Shown piece after piece: positions 35,511 to 44,617 of a stretch of DNA of 64,000 nt. Within the stretch, counting starts at the first letter, position 1, and each line of letters opens with the position of its first letter. The stretch spans positions 62,001 to 126,000 of the forward strand of contig BCJJ01000016.1 in the NCBI GenBank assembly GCA_039545355.1. The letters run 5' to 3'. Made by a program: the position numbers and the translations under genes. The DNA comes from Trichosporon coremiiforme. Its lineage: Eukaryota; Basidiomycota; Tremellomycetes; Trichosporonales; Trichosporonaceae. The notes beneath the pieces are model-generated. The model searched no databases, was not told the DNA's origin, and saw nothing but the letters and a program-made list of their open reading frames with translations.

Positions 35511-36535
35511 ATGGACTAGATGGAGTGCCGTCTTCAGGCGCTCGAAAAATTCAAGGCAAAGCTCGAGACAGCCGAGAACTTCGGCCGTCTTGAAGCTCTC
35601 TAAAAGACCAGTGTCTCCGACTCCGCCACTCTCGATTCGGATGACATCGTTCGTCGTATCAAAACTCTAAAGAAGAAGCTCACCGGTAGCGTTAACCAAG
35701 AGGTTGAGCGCCGCCTCGAGGCTCTGATCCAGCTGACCGAAGCCGACCCCCAGGAGGTAGTAGCGGAACAACCCGACCTCTCTGATGGATCTGACCGGTT
35801 CTGCTTTTCAACTTCAAGTCGTAACGGGTGTGACAGTCAAGAGAGGTTCGACTCTCAGAACACGCTGAGTATGGTCCTGAACGAGTGTGCAGCGGACACC
35901 CAGGACAGGACCTCTGATGCCAAGAAGCTCTATGAGGAGACTCCTGTCGCGTTGAAGAGCCGCGACGCTACTCTTGTAACTCTCGACGTGTTACTGAGCG
36001 AGGTCTTCACCCGCCTGGAGTCACTCGCAGTGACTCAGAACGACACCCGCGTCTGTTTGGACAAGGCCCTTGACGTCGTACAACGACTCAGCGGTATGAC
36101 CGACCGGGTTTTGGACCGCTACGAGGCAATGGGTGATGATGTGGTCGGCCGTACCCAGCTGGTTCTCCAGCAGAGTTATCGACTCGGGTCGACTCTGGAG
36201 CAGTTCTCCGAGAATGTGAAGAACGAGATGCGCGAGTTTCAGGAGACGACTCTGAATTCGGTTCAGCACAACTCCCGCGAATTCTCTGAGACTGGTCAAG
36301 TTCTGTGTGAAATCTTCGCTATTGATCACGAGATGAAGGAGGCTCAGACCGAGCTCGAGGGAGTCAAGCAGACTTTCGCCGCCATCCGCCCAAGGACAGT
36401 TCTACGAAGGCTGCCGCAGCCCCCAACGATCTCGCCTCAAGGAAGGCGGAGCTGGAGGTCTACATAGACCACCTCGGTCGCCAACAGGGGCCTTTCGAGA
36501 AGAAGCTCAGTCGTCTCAACAAGACCGACGACTAG
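35511..36535 (+). pseudogene. Long coiled-coil ORF with two in-frame stops and one frameshift
   Basis: ATG 35511 is followed by TAG as codon 3 and another ATG as codon 4. The frame then reads MECRLQALEKFKAKLETAEN, meets TAA at 35601, and stays open to about 36390 over some 260 codons of heptad-like helix (for example TLKKKLTGSVNQEVERRLEA, LVLQQSYRLGSTLEQF). Near 36390 a single-base shift moves the good frame, which ends ELEVYIDHLGRQQGPFEKKL...NKTDD at TAG 36535. Overall it resembles apolipoprotein- or tropomyosin-like bundles with no specific match. An intact ORF begins at 35871, so a shortened protein remains possible. Confidence 0.5.
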
Positions 36536-36776
36536 GCTTCCAAGAAGTTTGATTCCCCTCTCAAAGCACCGATCGCCACTCCAACATCAACATTCCCGCC
36601 TGATTCCACCACTGCGGCCCTTCGTCTGAGCCACCGAGTGTAGCATTTCCTTTATACCCAAGCGAATCGTGTATGCATAATACCCCAATGTAGCCTCCCT
36701 TTTTCTCCTGTCATCTGTGGAGCCCGGCCCCAACTTCCGACGGCGGCAGCGGCTCTCGACAAGGAGAACATCCACG

Positions 36777-36855
36777 ACATCTATGGTGAAATGGTATCAT
36801 GCATCCTTGCCACGAGCGATTGGATGCGGTGGGGGTTCGATTCCCCCTGGATGTA
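36777..36855 (+). tRNA. tRNA-Gly(GCC) with 8-nt intron
   Basis: Acceptor ACATCTA (36777-36783) pairs with TGGATGT (36848-36854), with one G-T pair and discriminator A. Box A reads TGGTGAAATGG and box B GGTTCGATTCC, both matching consensus. The D arm is GTGA/TCAT. Anticodon stem CATCC pairs with GGATG around loop TTGCCA plus T, giving anticodon GCC, with eight extra bases (cgagcgat) after position 37. The variable loop is four bases, usual for Gly. T arm GGGGG-TTCGATT-CCCCC. A TTTTT run follows five bases later as terminator. Confidence 0.88.
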
Positions 36856-37423
36856 CGTTTTTAGCCCTCTGCTCGTCTCTGTAACATGCTGGTTCGCCGA
36901 CGGAAGAGCCAGCGGCGACCCAGGTCAGGGAGGGGAGGTGCGAGGAGCGCCACCGCATTTTTGGACATGTCAGCGATGCCACGGTCGAACCGCTCTCAGG
37001 AGACAAGTAACAGCACTCGAGCTTCCTGGTTGCAGCTGATAATACCCTGCATCCCGATCAAAGCCCCGCGTTCGCTTTCAAGGACGGACGCAGGATGGTG
37101 AACATTTTGAGAATTATTCCTCAATATTCTTCCCATCCGCCACATTAGCACATGGTCAGTCACCCGGCGGTCAGTGATGCACAGCCGAACTGAGCCCACA
37201 TGCTTCAGTGATGCACGCTGATGAGCGCCTCATGTGCATCGAAGCTCTGCAGATCAGGTCTCAGCTATGTCTCCTTCCTTAAAAGCGCTTCCGGTGCCTC
37301 ATCACCCTTTGCAGATGTCAGTGATCGACTCCATCCCCCCTTGTCATCTTCTCCAGTTCCCTCCTCTACTACCACTAGAAACCCACCTTGAACTGCACCG
37401 TATCTGTCAACCCTTCCGACAGC
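36856..37423. other. Spacer between tRNA-Gly and the next ORF
   Basis: No supported ORF. The end (37310-37423) is pyrimidine-rich, like the leaders in front of other starts in this region. Confidence 0.4.
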
Positions 37424-37981
37424 ATGAACGACCAAGACCTTTCCCAGCACAATCTCGCTACAGCTCTTCTCCTCCGTTTGCAAAGCGCCATAAGCAAGGC
37501 TGAGCGAGGATACTCGGCTCTGCAGTGGGCTTCTGAGGAGTTTGCCAAGTCACAACATAACCCAAGGTCATATGATCCAGGCTTTCATGGTCGTGTCGGC
37601 AGCCTCCAGATGCAATTACTGGCGGCGGGTGGCGGGTGGGCCCATCTCCACCAAGCGCTCTATCAAGAGCTGGAGCAAGTGTCCGGGGCAACCATGAATG
37701 CCGCTTGCGACACGATTGGCCACCCCACCTCCGCTTCTCCCGAGTACCGACTGCCCCTTGTTGGACTCGACTTCCCTGCAATGAAGCTCCGATTCTGGGT
37801 TGAGCAACGATGGCAAATCTGCGCTCGGCTACAGGAATCCCTGGGCACGACGATCCGCAACTACAACACGGAGATGGAAACTGCTCGTCAATACGCTACC
37901 CTTGATCTCAGCGTCGAAAAGGTCGTGCCGTTCGAGTACAATGAGTTCGACTTCAACCCAGCGGATGCGCAGGTTCAATGA
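37424..37981 (+). CDS. Short helical hypothetical protein
   Basis: An intact 185-residue ORF from ATG 37424 (MNDQDLSQHNLATALLLRLQ) preceded by a pyrimidine-rich leader. The product is mainly helical and aromatic-rich (RGYSALQWASEEFAKSQHN; GGWAHLHQALYQELEQVSG; RFWVEQRWQICARLQESLG). It has no signal peptide or membrane helix. No family recognised. Its N-terminus resembles the MSNQD start at 31969, and length and helix style match the broken ORFs nearby, so it may be the surviving member of a diverged group. An internal ATG leaves the start slightly uncertain. Confidence 0.55.
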   Translation: MNDQDLSQHNLATALLLRLQSAISKAERGYSALQWASEEFAKSQHNPRSYDPGFHGRVGSLQMQLLAAGGGWAHLHQALYQELEQVSGATMNAACDTIGHPTSASPEYRLPLVGLDFPAMKLRFWVEQRWQICARLQESLGTTIRNYNTEMETARQYATLDLSVEKVVPFEYNEFDFNPADAQVQ

Positions 37982-38159
37982 ATGGAGCCTGACGCCCTTC
38001 CGGTCCCTCATCAGTAGTAGTCTGCGGAGGGACGCAACATTAGCTGATAAAGCGAGTTGTACATTTACTGCATTGCACTGGACTAGTATCTCGATGTTGA
38101 CTGATCTTGGCACGGCTGTCTTGACGAGCGAGCCTGGTTTCCGGACGCTACCGCAAGAT

Positions 38160-38591
38160 CTAGCAACCATCTTGGGCAGAGTGCTGGTGGTAGATGTCCA
38201 TTGGGTGCTGGTTCTGGTATTGTGCCCTGTTGCTGTCGTTCAACGCGGCGTCGAGATGCCACTGAATGTACTCGTGGGCTGTCACAGCCTCCTCCAGAGC
38301 GTCTTTGCGAGCGTCAAACTCGGCCCTGTAGAAGAGGATGCGACGGGCTGCGAGATCCGAATTATCAAAGTCCTTGAGCCAACGAAAGTCGCGCTGGATG
38401 ATGAGAGCGCGCTTCTTGAGGAAGCGAACCTTCTTTTCAAGCTTCACGAGCTTATGGAAGAGGGCATTGGGAGAGACACTGCTCTGGTCGTAGGAGAAGG
38501 ACTGGTGGACGGGAGGGAGCTGAGCGTTGCCACTCGTTGAAGCCCATCCACTCGAGGAGGATGTGACTGCCTGGCGCGAGCTTTCGGCCAT
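38160..38591 (-). CDS. Short helical hypothetical protein
   Basis: ATG 38591 opens MAESSRQAVTSSSSGWAST, followed by a coiled coil (LFHKLVKLEKKVRFLKKRAL; LFYRAEFDARKDALEEAV) and an acidic, Gln/His-rich end. It is 143 residues and convergent with the 37424 ORF, about 180 nt away. Unlike the neighbouring broken ORFs the frame is intact, with the heptad pattern expected of a real protein. No family recognised. Confidence 0.5.
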   Translation of the reverse strand: MAESSRQAVTSSSSGWASTSGNAQLPPVHQSFSYDQSSVSPNALFHKLVKLEKKVRFLKKRALIIQRDFRWLKDFDNSDLAARRILFYRAEFDARKDALEEAVTAHEYIQWHLDAALNDSNRAQYQNQHPMDIYHQHSAQDGC

Positions 38592-39350
38592 TGTCTTCAA
38601 GCCTTGCTTGTGGCCGGTAATGAGTGCAGGGAGCAAATGCGGCTGTGAGATGGCTCTTGATGCACTTGAGGTTAAGCGATGATGGAGAGTGTAGAGTCAT
38701 AGTGTGCGTGCCAACCCGGAGGCGGATGTGGGTGAGCGGAGCGCGTGTGCACTGGGTGTGAGACCGGTGCGAGAGGTTTGCGTACGCACACAGGGGTGCG
38801 CAGCACACGCCGAAGAGAGCTCCAGGATGTCAAATGAATGAATGCACCTCTTTCTGTACATTTGATGCGACAGTCCAGTGCCCCTTGCAAATCTGCTCAT
38901 GGGCTGGATCCTTCCCACGGGCGTTGGGAAGTGTCACCATCGTCCTGCTCGTTAACTTACCTTCAGTCATCGTCTCAAGGAGTGTTTTTTTCCGTGAATC
39001 GTGAGCGCTTGTCTCTGTGATAGTGGAAGCGCATGGGCGATCGGTATAACCTCCAAGGCTGGACAGCCTGTATATGTGAAGCATCCAGACAGCGCTCGGT
39101 GTCGTAGGCCCAGCACGGTAGAGGCGCCCTAAGCAAAGATACCGCGCAGGGCGCCCACCACTGAGTCAAACTGCCTGCTGGACCATCCCTCACACTCAAG
39201 CCTGCCCACGGCACCAGCACAGTCCGGAGTATGTCATGTCTTGCCGCGGGTCATGCAGCAGACACCTGCACGGGGGGCGTGAAAACGCTTCCATTCGCCA
39301 CGAACTGTATATCACGTGACGCTCACCGAGCCAACAGAAGCGTTACAGCG
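38592..39350. other. Intergenic
   Basis: No supported ORF. A TCACGTGA palindrome sits at 39312-39319, about 30 nt before the tRNA-Glu gene. Confidence 0.4.
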
Positions 39351-39433
39351 TCTTCGCTAGTACATCGGTTAGTATTTCCGCTTTTCAAGTATCTTGGGCG
39401 CGGACGAGCGGGGTTCGATTCCCCGGCGGAGAA
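39351..39433 (+). tRNA. tRNA-Glu(TTC) with 11-nt intron
   Basis: Acceptor TCTTCGC (39351-39357) pairs with GCGGAGA (39426-39432), one T-G pair, discriminator A. The D arm is GTAC/GTAT with GG in the loop. Anticodon stem TCCGC pairs with GCGGA (39400-39404), and the loop is TTTTCA plus C, anticodon TTC. Eleven extra bases (agtatcttggg, 39388-39398) lie between positions 37 and 38. T arm CGGGG-TTCGATT-CCCCG. No clear T-run follows within 30 nt, a point against full function. Confidence 0.82.
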
Positions 39434-40441
39434 AGAAGCGAGTGCAGCTTCCCTTTTGCACCCCTGCAGATCAGACTCTTTCAGGAGGCACTCAGGACAC
39501 TGGGTGGTTTGGCCCACAAGCCACCCGAACACGTGTCCGAGGTTCGATTCCCGGTGCGGCAAGTGCCTTTAGGCATCGCTCTGCGCAAAGGCAGTGGACA
39601 CCGGGTGGCTGAACGCTGCCGAAAGAGTCAGGGGAAGATGTTGCGCGCAGGCACGGAAACGTGGAGCGCGCAATGAGTGATCACCGGCCCAGGACATGAT
39701 GCGTCGATCCCGTTGTTGCTCAGGAGAGAGGAGAGACGAGTCCCTCATCTGGCAGCTGGAGGGCTCTGAACTGCGACTGGGTTTGCCCACCTTGTCAGGT
39801 GCAGCATTCAAAGAACCAATGGAGAAATGACCAGCCCCGCTCGCAGCTTGCTGCATGCAGCATGGCTCTTCTCGCTGCTCGCTTACGAACAGTCGCGCGC
39901 TCTTGCGCAATCGCATGCTCCCACCAGCGTACCTTGCGTCAAACATGCCGCAAGGGAGCCGAGGCCGTCGAACGGGGGAGCCGGGGTAAGGTTCCCGGTC
40001 CGTGTTCGATGTGCGGAGAATAACCAGATTGGGAAGACTTCTCCAATTCACGGTGAGAGCGCGTGTGCTGCAAGACCAGTGCGGGCGATGCAGGTCTTGC
40101 AGGCATGCACATACGGCAGGCCAAGTTTGCTCATGCGGCGGCGTCCCGGGAAGATGAAACATGACCAAATCAGGATATCTAGGATACAACTCGCAAAAGA
40201 TTGCTGGGAAGAGTAATGTACAAGCACAAAATGAGGAAAAATGTGCGATGCAGGCGGGGAAGCGAGCACGCAACCGCGGGTGAGCGGCGCCGTCGTCGCG
40301 TCGTTGCCTGTAGACTATGCGTGGCTGTGTGGGAGCATGCGGGCGATAATGTCGTGGATGGTGTGAGAGTTGGTCGCGCAGGACGGTGAATGCTGAATGG
40401 CGTGAGTCTATGAGAAGGTTGTTGTAAAGGCTGAGAAGTGA
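39434..40441. other. Intergenic with a tRNA-like fragment
   Basis: GGTTCGATTCCCGG near 39540 matches a box B but no matching acceptor or box A was found. A 234-codon minus-strand frame (39569-40273) is open but Cys/Pro/Arg-rich and unstructured; I do not call it a gene. Confidence 0.4.
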
Positions 40442-40827
40442 TCAAGGAATGACACCGTGCTCCTTCGCACTGGCGATGATCTTCTCTCCAACGCCACCGA
40501 GGGCGTCAGCACCCTTGGCCATGCACGTCTGCCTGGCGAGCTCGTACGCAGCAGCGACGCGCGCAGGGTAGAGGGAAAGGACTTGCTGGATGTCGTCGCG
40601 GGACTTTGTCGGGTGCTTCTGCGCCATCACGTCGAGGTACTGGGGGTGGAGAGTGAAGCCTGGCGATGTTGGAGGCGGAACGCGGAGGACCCACAGGGAG
40701 CTAGCAAGTCAGCAACACGCAAGAAGGATACAACCCACAGTCCGACGACATAGTAGTCGTAGTCAGACCAGGACTCTGGGGTCGTTGTGGGTGTCGGGAC
40801 ATCGAGAGGGCGAGTTAAAGATAACAT
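40442..40827 (-). CDS. Small two-exon hypothetical protein (115 aa)
   Basis: ATG 40827 (MLSLTRPLDVPTPTTTPESW) continues as SDYDYYVVGL, and a 38-nt intron (40701-40738; gtgggt...gctgacttgctag) joins in frame to SLWVLRVPPPTSPGF. Exon 2 ends with a helical domain (KHPTKSRDDIQQVLSLYPAR; ALGGVGEKIIASAKEHGVIP). Splicing restores the reading frame and the intron is of the local type, so the gene is real though unrecognised. No signal peptide. It stands alone in the gene-poor stretch. Confidence 0.7.
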
Positions 40828-43404
40828 GGTGTGTGGTTCTGTAGTATGATAGAATCGTGGATGCAGAAGTAGAGGAAATTGACAACGCTGAGACGCAGTT
40901 GACTAGACGAATATAACCCGAAGCCCGTCGTCCCGAGTGTACGAGAGAGGCGGCCAAGGGTTGTTGGCCACTGGGGCACCAGATGATAGGGTGCGCGGGT
41001 TGACGCCCGTTGAGGGTCCACCGCAAGGGTCTGAAGGGCCGTCACGGCCGAGGCACGATTGATCCCCACAGATGAAGCACGCACGGCAGAACGTCTGGAT
41101 ACCGTAAGCTCGTCCGATTAGAGTACGGCAGAAGATAAGCACTCGGCCGTGCTGCAGGTTGGTGCGCTCCATGAGCCCCATGTCGTGCATGTAAGGGCCT
41201 TGGTCTCAGAGAGCTGACGCACGAGACGTGACTGGAGAAGCAGGGTGGAAGGTCTGGACGCGCGCACATGGGTGAGGAACGTCATTCAAATTAGCCAGCT
41301 GATTTAGCGTAACTGAAGGGCTGTTGGGGGATGCAGGAGATTAACGTGCAGCTGCGTTACGAGTCGGTAGGAACTGAACGTTGGCTCTGCGGTGGGACGC
41401 CTCTGATTGCGTGCGGAGCGTGACTCGTACCATGCCATCACCGCTCACGTAGCTCACAGTGCTCACCTCAGCATGGCCGTAACTCTGCCCACCGATCGCA
41501 CACCTCACGCACATCCCGAGTACATTTACGCCCGACTACTCACGCAACTCACGCAGTCACTGCTCAGCTGCTCCATGCGCAACCGCTCCATAGAGCACTT
41601 CGCCGTAGATGGTCCGCAATGCGCAACGTAAAGTTGATTCCGATCGCAGTTGGCCGCCAGACCCTCTGCGTACCTCATGCCGTTCCTCCAGTCCCTTGTG
41701 CACTAACGTACGCTAATGCGCATTTGAGGAATACGGGGGACATCCCAACCAATTCATCTCTCGTCAGCTCGCTTCCTCTAGACTGCATCTCAGGAAGTGT
41801 CAGGATGCATTCAGGAAAATGAACTGAGGAACAACCCTGAGCTTAACAACGTGGGAACCCTTTCGAGCGCTCTGATACGCTGACTGCCCGCACAGCGTAT
41901 CGAGCGCATGGTGCATACGAGCAGTTGCATACCTCCTTGGCCGCTGTTCGGCATTGTCTCGCCTCGTGTGCTCGTTCGATGCCATGATGTGACGAATGAA
42001 GGAGGGCACGATCAGCAGGGTCGGGGATCTGGGGGCCAAGCAAGGTAGCGATGGAGCTGCTTGCGTGGAGAGCTTAACGTTTACGTACAAGGGAGAGTAA
42101 GTCCGAAAATCAGATAAGACTGGCCGGCTTGTGGTGTACCATACACACTACTGCGTACGTGCTTCGTGCTCCGATTGAGCTGTCCCTTTGACTGCTGACT
42201 GCTGGCTGAGCCGATGACCTCTTACCCGACGCAAGTCGAAAGGCACTCGCGGTGTCGATATGACACAGTGGCGTACGCCATGGTTATTCACCAGGTCTCG
42301 TATCATCGGTCGACGATGGGAACGACGAGATCAGGTGACCACTGTCAATCATGATCCGGACTCTCACGTCGTCGAACAGTATTTCTGCATGATCCGAGAC
42401 GCTTGCCCCACAGCTACACTGAGCGTAGCCGTCTCTGCGATCTGCGAGCTGTCCATTTGGCAGCATCCTCCAATCTCTGCGCAAAGTCTTGCTCATCCCC
42501 CTCCACTTGGTTGGCTGCTGACGTAGGTTACCGAGAATAGCCGTCAACTGGCGTGCGGCAGTTCAGCGCGACCCTAGGGGCGAGCCGTGGAGAAGGACTA
42601 TGTTCTGGGCTGCGAGCGGGGCGAAGGTTGTAGGGAGAGGCCATCCGAAGTAAAGTTGTCCGGTGGTGCTCGTGCCTCGACCGACCTCTCCCGGTTCGGT
42701 CCAGTTCCTCATTCTTCCTCATTCGGCAGGTGTATGGCAACTGGTCCAGGGAACCCCATGTACGACATGGCTCAACATGACGCAGTGACTGCCCAATGCA
42801 GAGTGGTGAGGAGGAACGTCTGCGGAGTGCGGAGCAGCGCTGCGGGCGTTCATTATGCGGCGAGGACGATAAGGTGGAAAGCTGTGTATCGTGAGCTGTT
42901 ATCGCTCCGCGTGTCAGCCTGGCGCTAGCGCTAGCGCTCACAGTTTGGAGCAAGCGAGCTCGCACCCGACGGCCGACACTACTCCAACGCCAAGCTAGTA
43001 CGAATCCACGTTATTGGGCGCTCCTGCGAATGGAAGACTGCTTGTTCGGGTGGAAGCTGCGTACCTGCACCTCCAGCACGAGGAAGCTCGTGATCGCCGT
43101 CCCGCCCTGCACTTGCGGTTTTAACGTTGCTTCTTGCCAGCACTTCCAAGCATTTCCTTTGATCGCAGCAGGGACAGCGAGCGAACTATCGTGGAAGCCC
43201 TCTGTGCCCGAACGGGGTGCTGTCGAACGGTTCGGAAGGGAGCCGGCGTTCAGCTTTTCGATGTCTCGGAGTCGTAACGTTGTGTTCTGCATCCAACTGC
43301 GTTCTGTATAAGAGCTTGTTTGTTCCGTCATCGGACATCCTGCACATTAGTCATGAAGTAGGAGAGGCCCAATTCCCTGCGCGGTCGTAGAACGTCGATC
43401 CACC
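40828..43404. other. Gene-poor stretch
   Basis: No gene supported over about 2.6 kb. Notable is a (gcgcta) run near 42924-42938. Short frames on both strands show no domain. Confidence 0.45.
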
Positions 43405-43787
43405 ATGTAGCTCCTTCAAAACAGCTCCAACAAGCCGACGGGCGTCGACGCGTTCGGAAAGGTTACTTCTAAGAAGCCCTTTGCCGGCCCTAAGAGTGCT
43501 GACGGCATGATCATCCCGATCGTTCTGCAAGCATAGATCTGCGACCGCAGCTGGAAGTGGCAAGCACTGCTATTGCTCAACCCATTTGTACTCCACAGCC
43601 AAGAGTACAGAGACCGTTGGGGGCTTATGCATGAAGAGCGACAGTGGGCTTACACTGAGGAGGGCACTGCGAAGCCAACGATAGCCTGCAGTTCTCGATT
43701 GATGTGGAGTTGTGGAGCTACAATAATGCCTTTGCGCCGATTGAGCCCTCCTTGACACAAGCGCACCTGTTGCAACCTGGGGACTAG
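43405..43787 (+). pseudogene. Short ORF with TAG at codon 2, internal TAG and a frameshift
   Basis: ATG 43405 is directly followed by TAG, then 40 sense codons (LLQNSSNKPTGVDAFGKVTS...) to a second in-frame TAG at 43534. The frame continues open (ICDRSWKWQALLLLNPFVLH, then EERQWAYTEE) and shifts near 43665 to end SIDVELWSYNNAFAPIEPSL...LLQPGD at TAG 43787. Composition on both sides of each break is protein-like. No family recognised. It belongs to the same class as the broken ORFs at 32-36 kb. Confidence 0.4.
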
Positions 43788-44617
43788 AGGGAGCTCTCGC
43801 CCCTGGCTCTCTCAGCCTTGAGCCTTGAGTCTGAGTGTCCTTGGAAAAGACAAACCCTACTTGCTTGCTTGCTGTCTTCCTTCCACCGCCATCGAGTCAT
43901 CAACTCACATGCTATGCTGGTGTCATGCTATGGTGGTGAGTCTAAGTCGTTGACACAGCTACTGGTTCGAGTTGTGCTCCTGTGGATCCGAGTTTTGCGA
44001 CGTGAACGTTGAGAGTTGGCGGCGCAAGTCCCTGTTACCGCGACTCCTAAGTTGGATGTCTCAAGTTGGAGGGTGGTACTGACGCGACCGCGGCGCGCAT
44101 GTCGGTACTCTAGTATCGAAAACAAGACGGAGGAAGAGGCTTTCAGGACAGGTCCTCATCGATATCACAAGGCTCTGAAGACACTTTGTCACACTAGTCG
44201 CCGAGTTCGATTCCCAAAGCAGATTGTGCTTTGTGGTGATGAGGCGCAAAGCATCGCAGGTCGTCGACTGGTTGAATGTTGGAAAGAAGGAACAACGAGA
44301 CTGAGCGATCGACGTCGGAACCGTAACCGGCTGATTCTCAAGACGCGTCATTGACGTCACGTGCTGTGTTCGTCGCGCGTTGCTGCGAGCCCAGCCTGGT
44401 GCCGAGGATCTCATTCGCAACCCTCTGTGCGCAGCTATAACTCTGCACCCTTGTCAAACTCGTTTCCAATCCATCGCGGTCGTGGCCATCATTCTCTCAA
44501 GCTAACCGTCTGCTGACATATCCCGGACTTCAAAATCCCCGTTTCCGAGAAGACTGCCAACCTGTTCAGGGACGAGACTACATCGGTTACCGTCTATCGT
44601 ATGCGAATCTCGACAGC
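43788..44617. promoter_or_regulatory. Upstream region of the 44618 gene
   Basis: It holds a full CRE palindrome TGACGTCA (44352-44359) overlapping CACGTG (44358-44363), about 260 nt before the next ATG. The last 60 nt before ATG 44618 are open in its frame (for example DYIGYRLSYANLDS) after a possible acceptor at ctgttcag, so an extra 5' exon may exist. Confidence 0.45.
44352..44363. promoter_or_regulatory. CRE/E-box composite (TGACGTCACGTG)
   Basis: A perfect ATF/CREB-type palindrome fused to an E-box. It is the best bZIP site I noticed in the window and lies in promoter position for the 44618 gene. Binding is inferred. Confidence 0.4.

Noticed and set aside
39487..39573. A fifth tRNA: box-B-like GGTTCGATTCCCGG, a GGGTGG/CCACCC hairpin and a 7-bp outer pair AGGCACT/AGTGCCT
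   Set aside because: The outer pair is not adjacent to the T arm, the T stem (CGAGG/CCCGG) has two mismatches and no box A fits. At best a decayed tRNA.
39569..40273. A 234-codon minus-strand ORF
   Set aside because: Cys/Pro/Arg-rich, no secondary structure pattern, no splice support, overlapping tRNA-like debris.
44160..44235. Possible tRNA around GAGTTCGATTCCCAAAG
   Set aside because: No T stem forms, and no matching acceptor or box A lies upstream.
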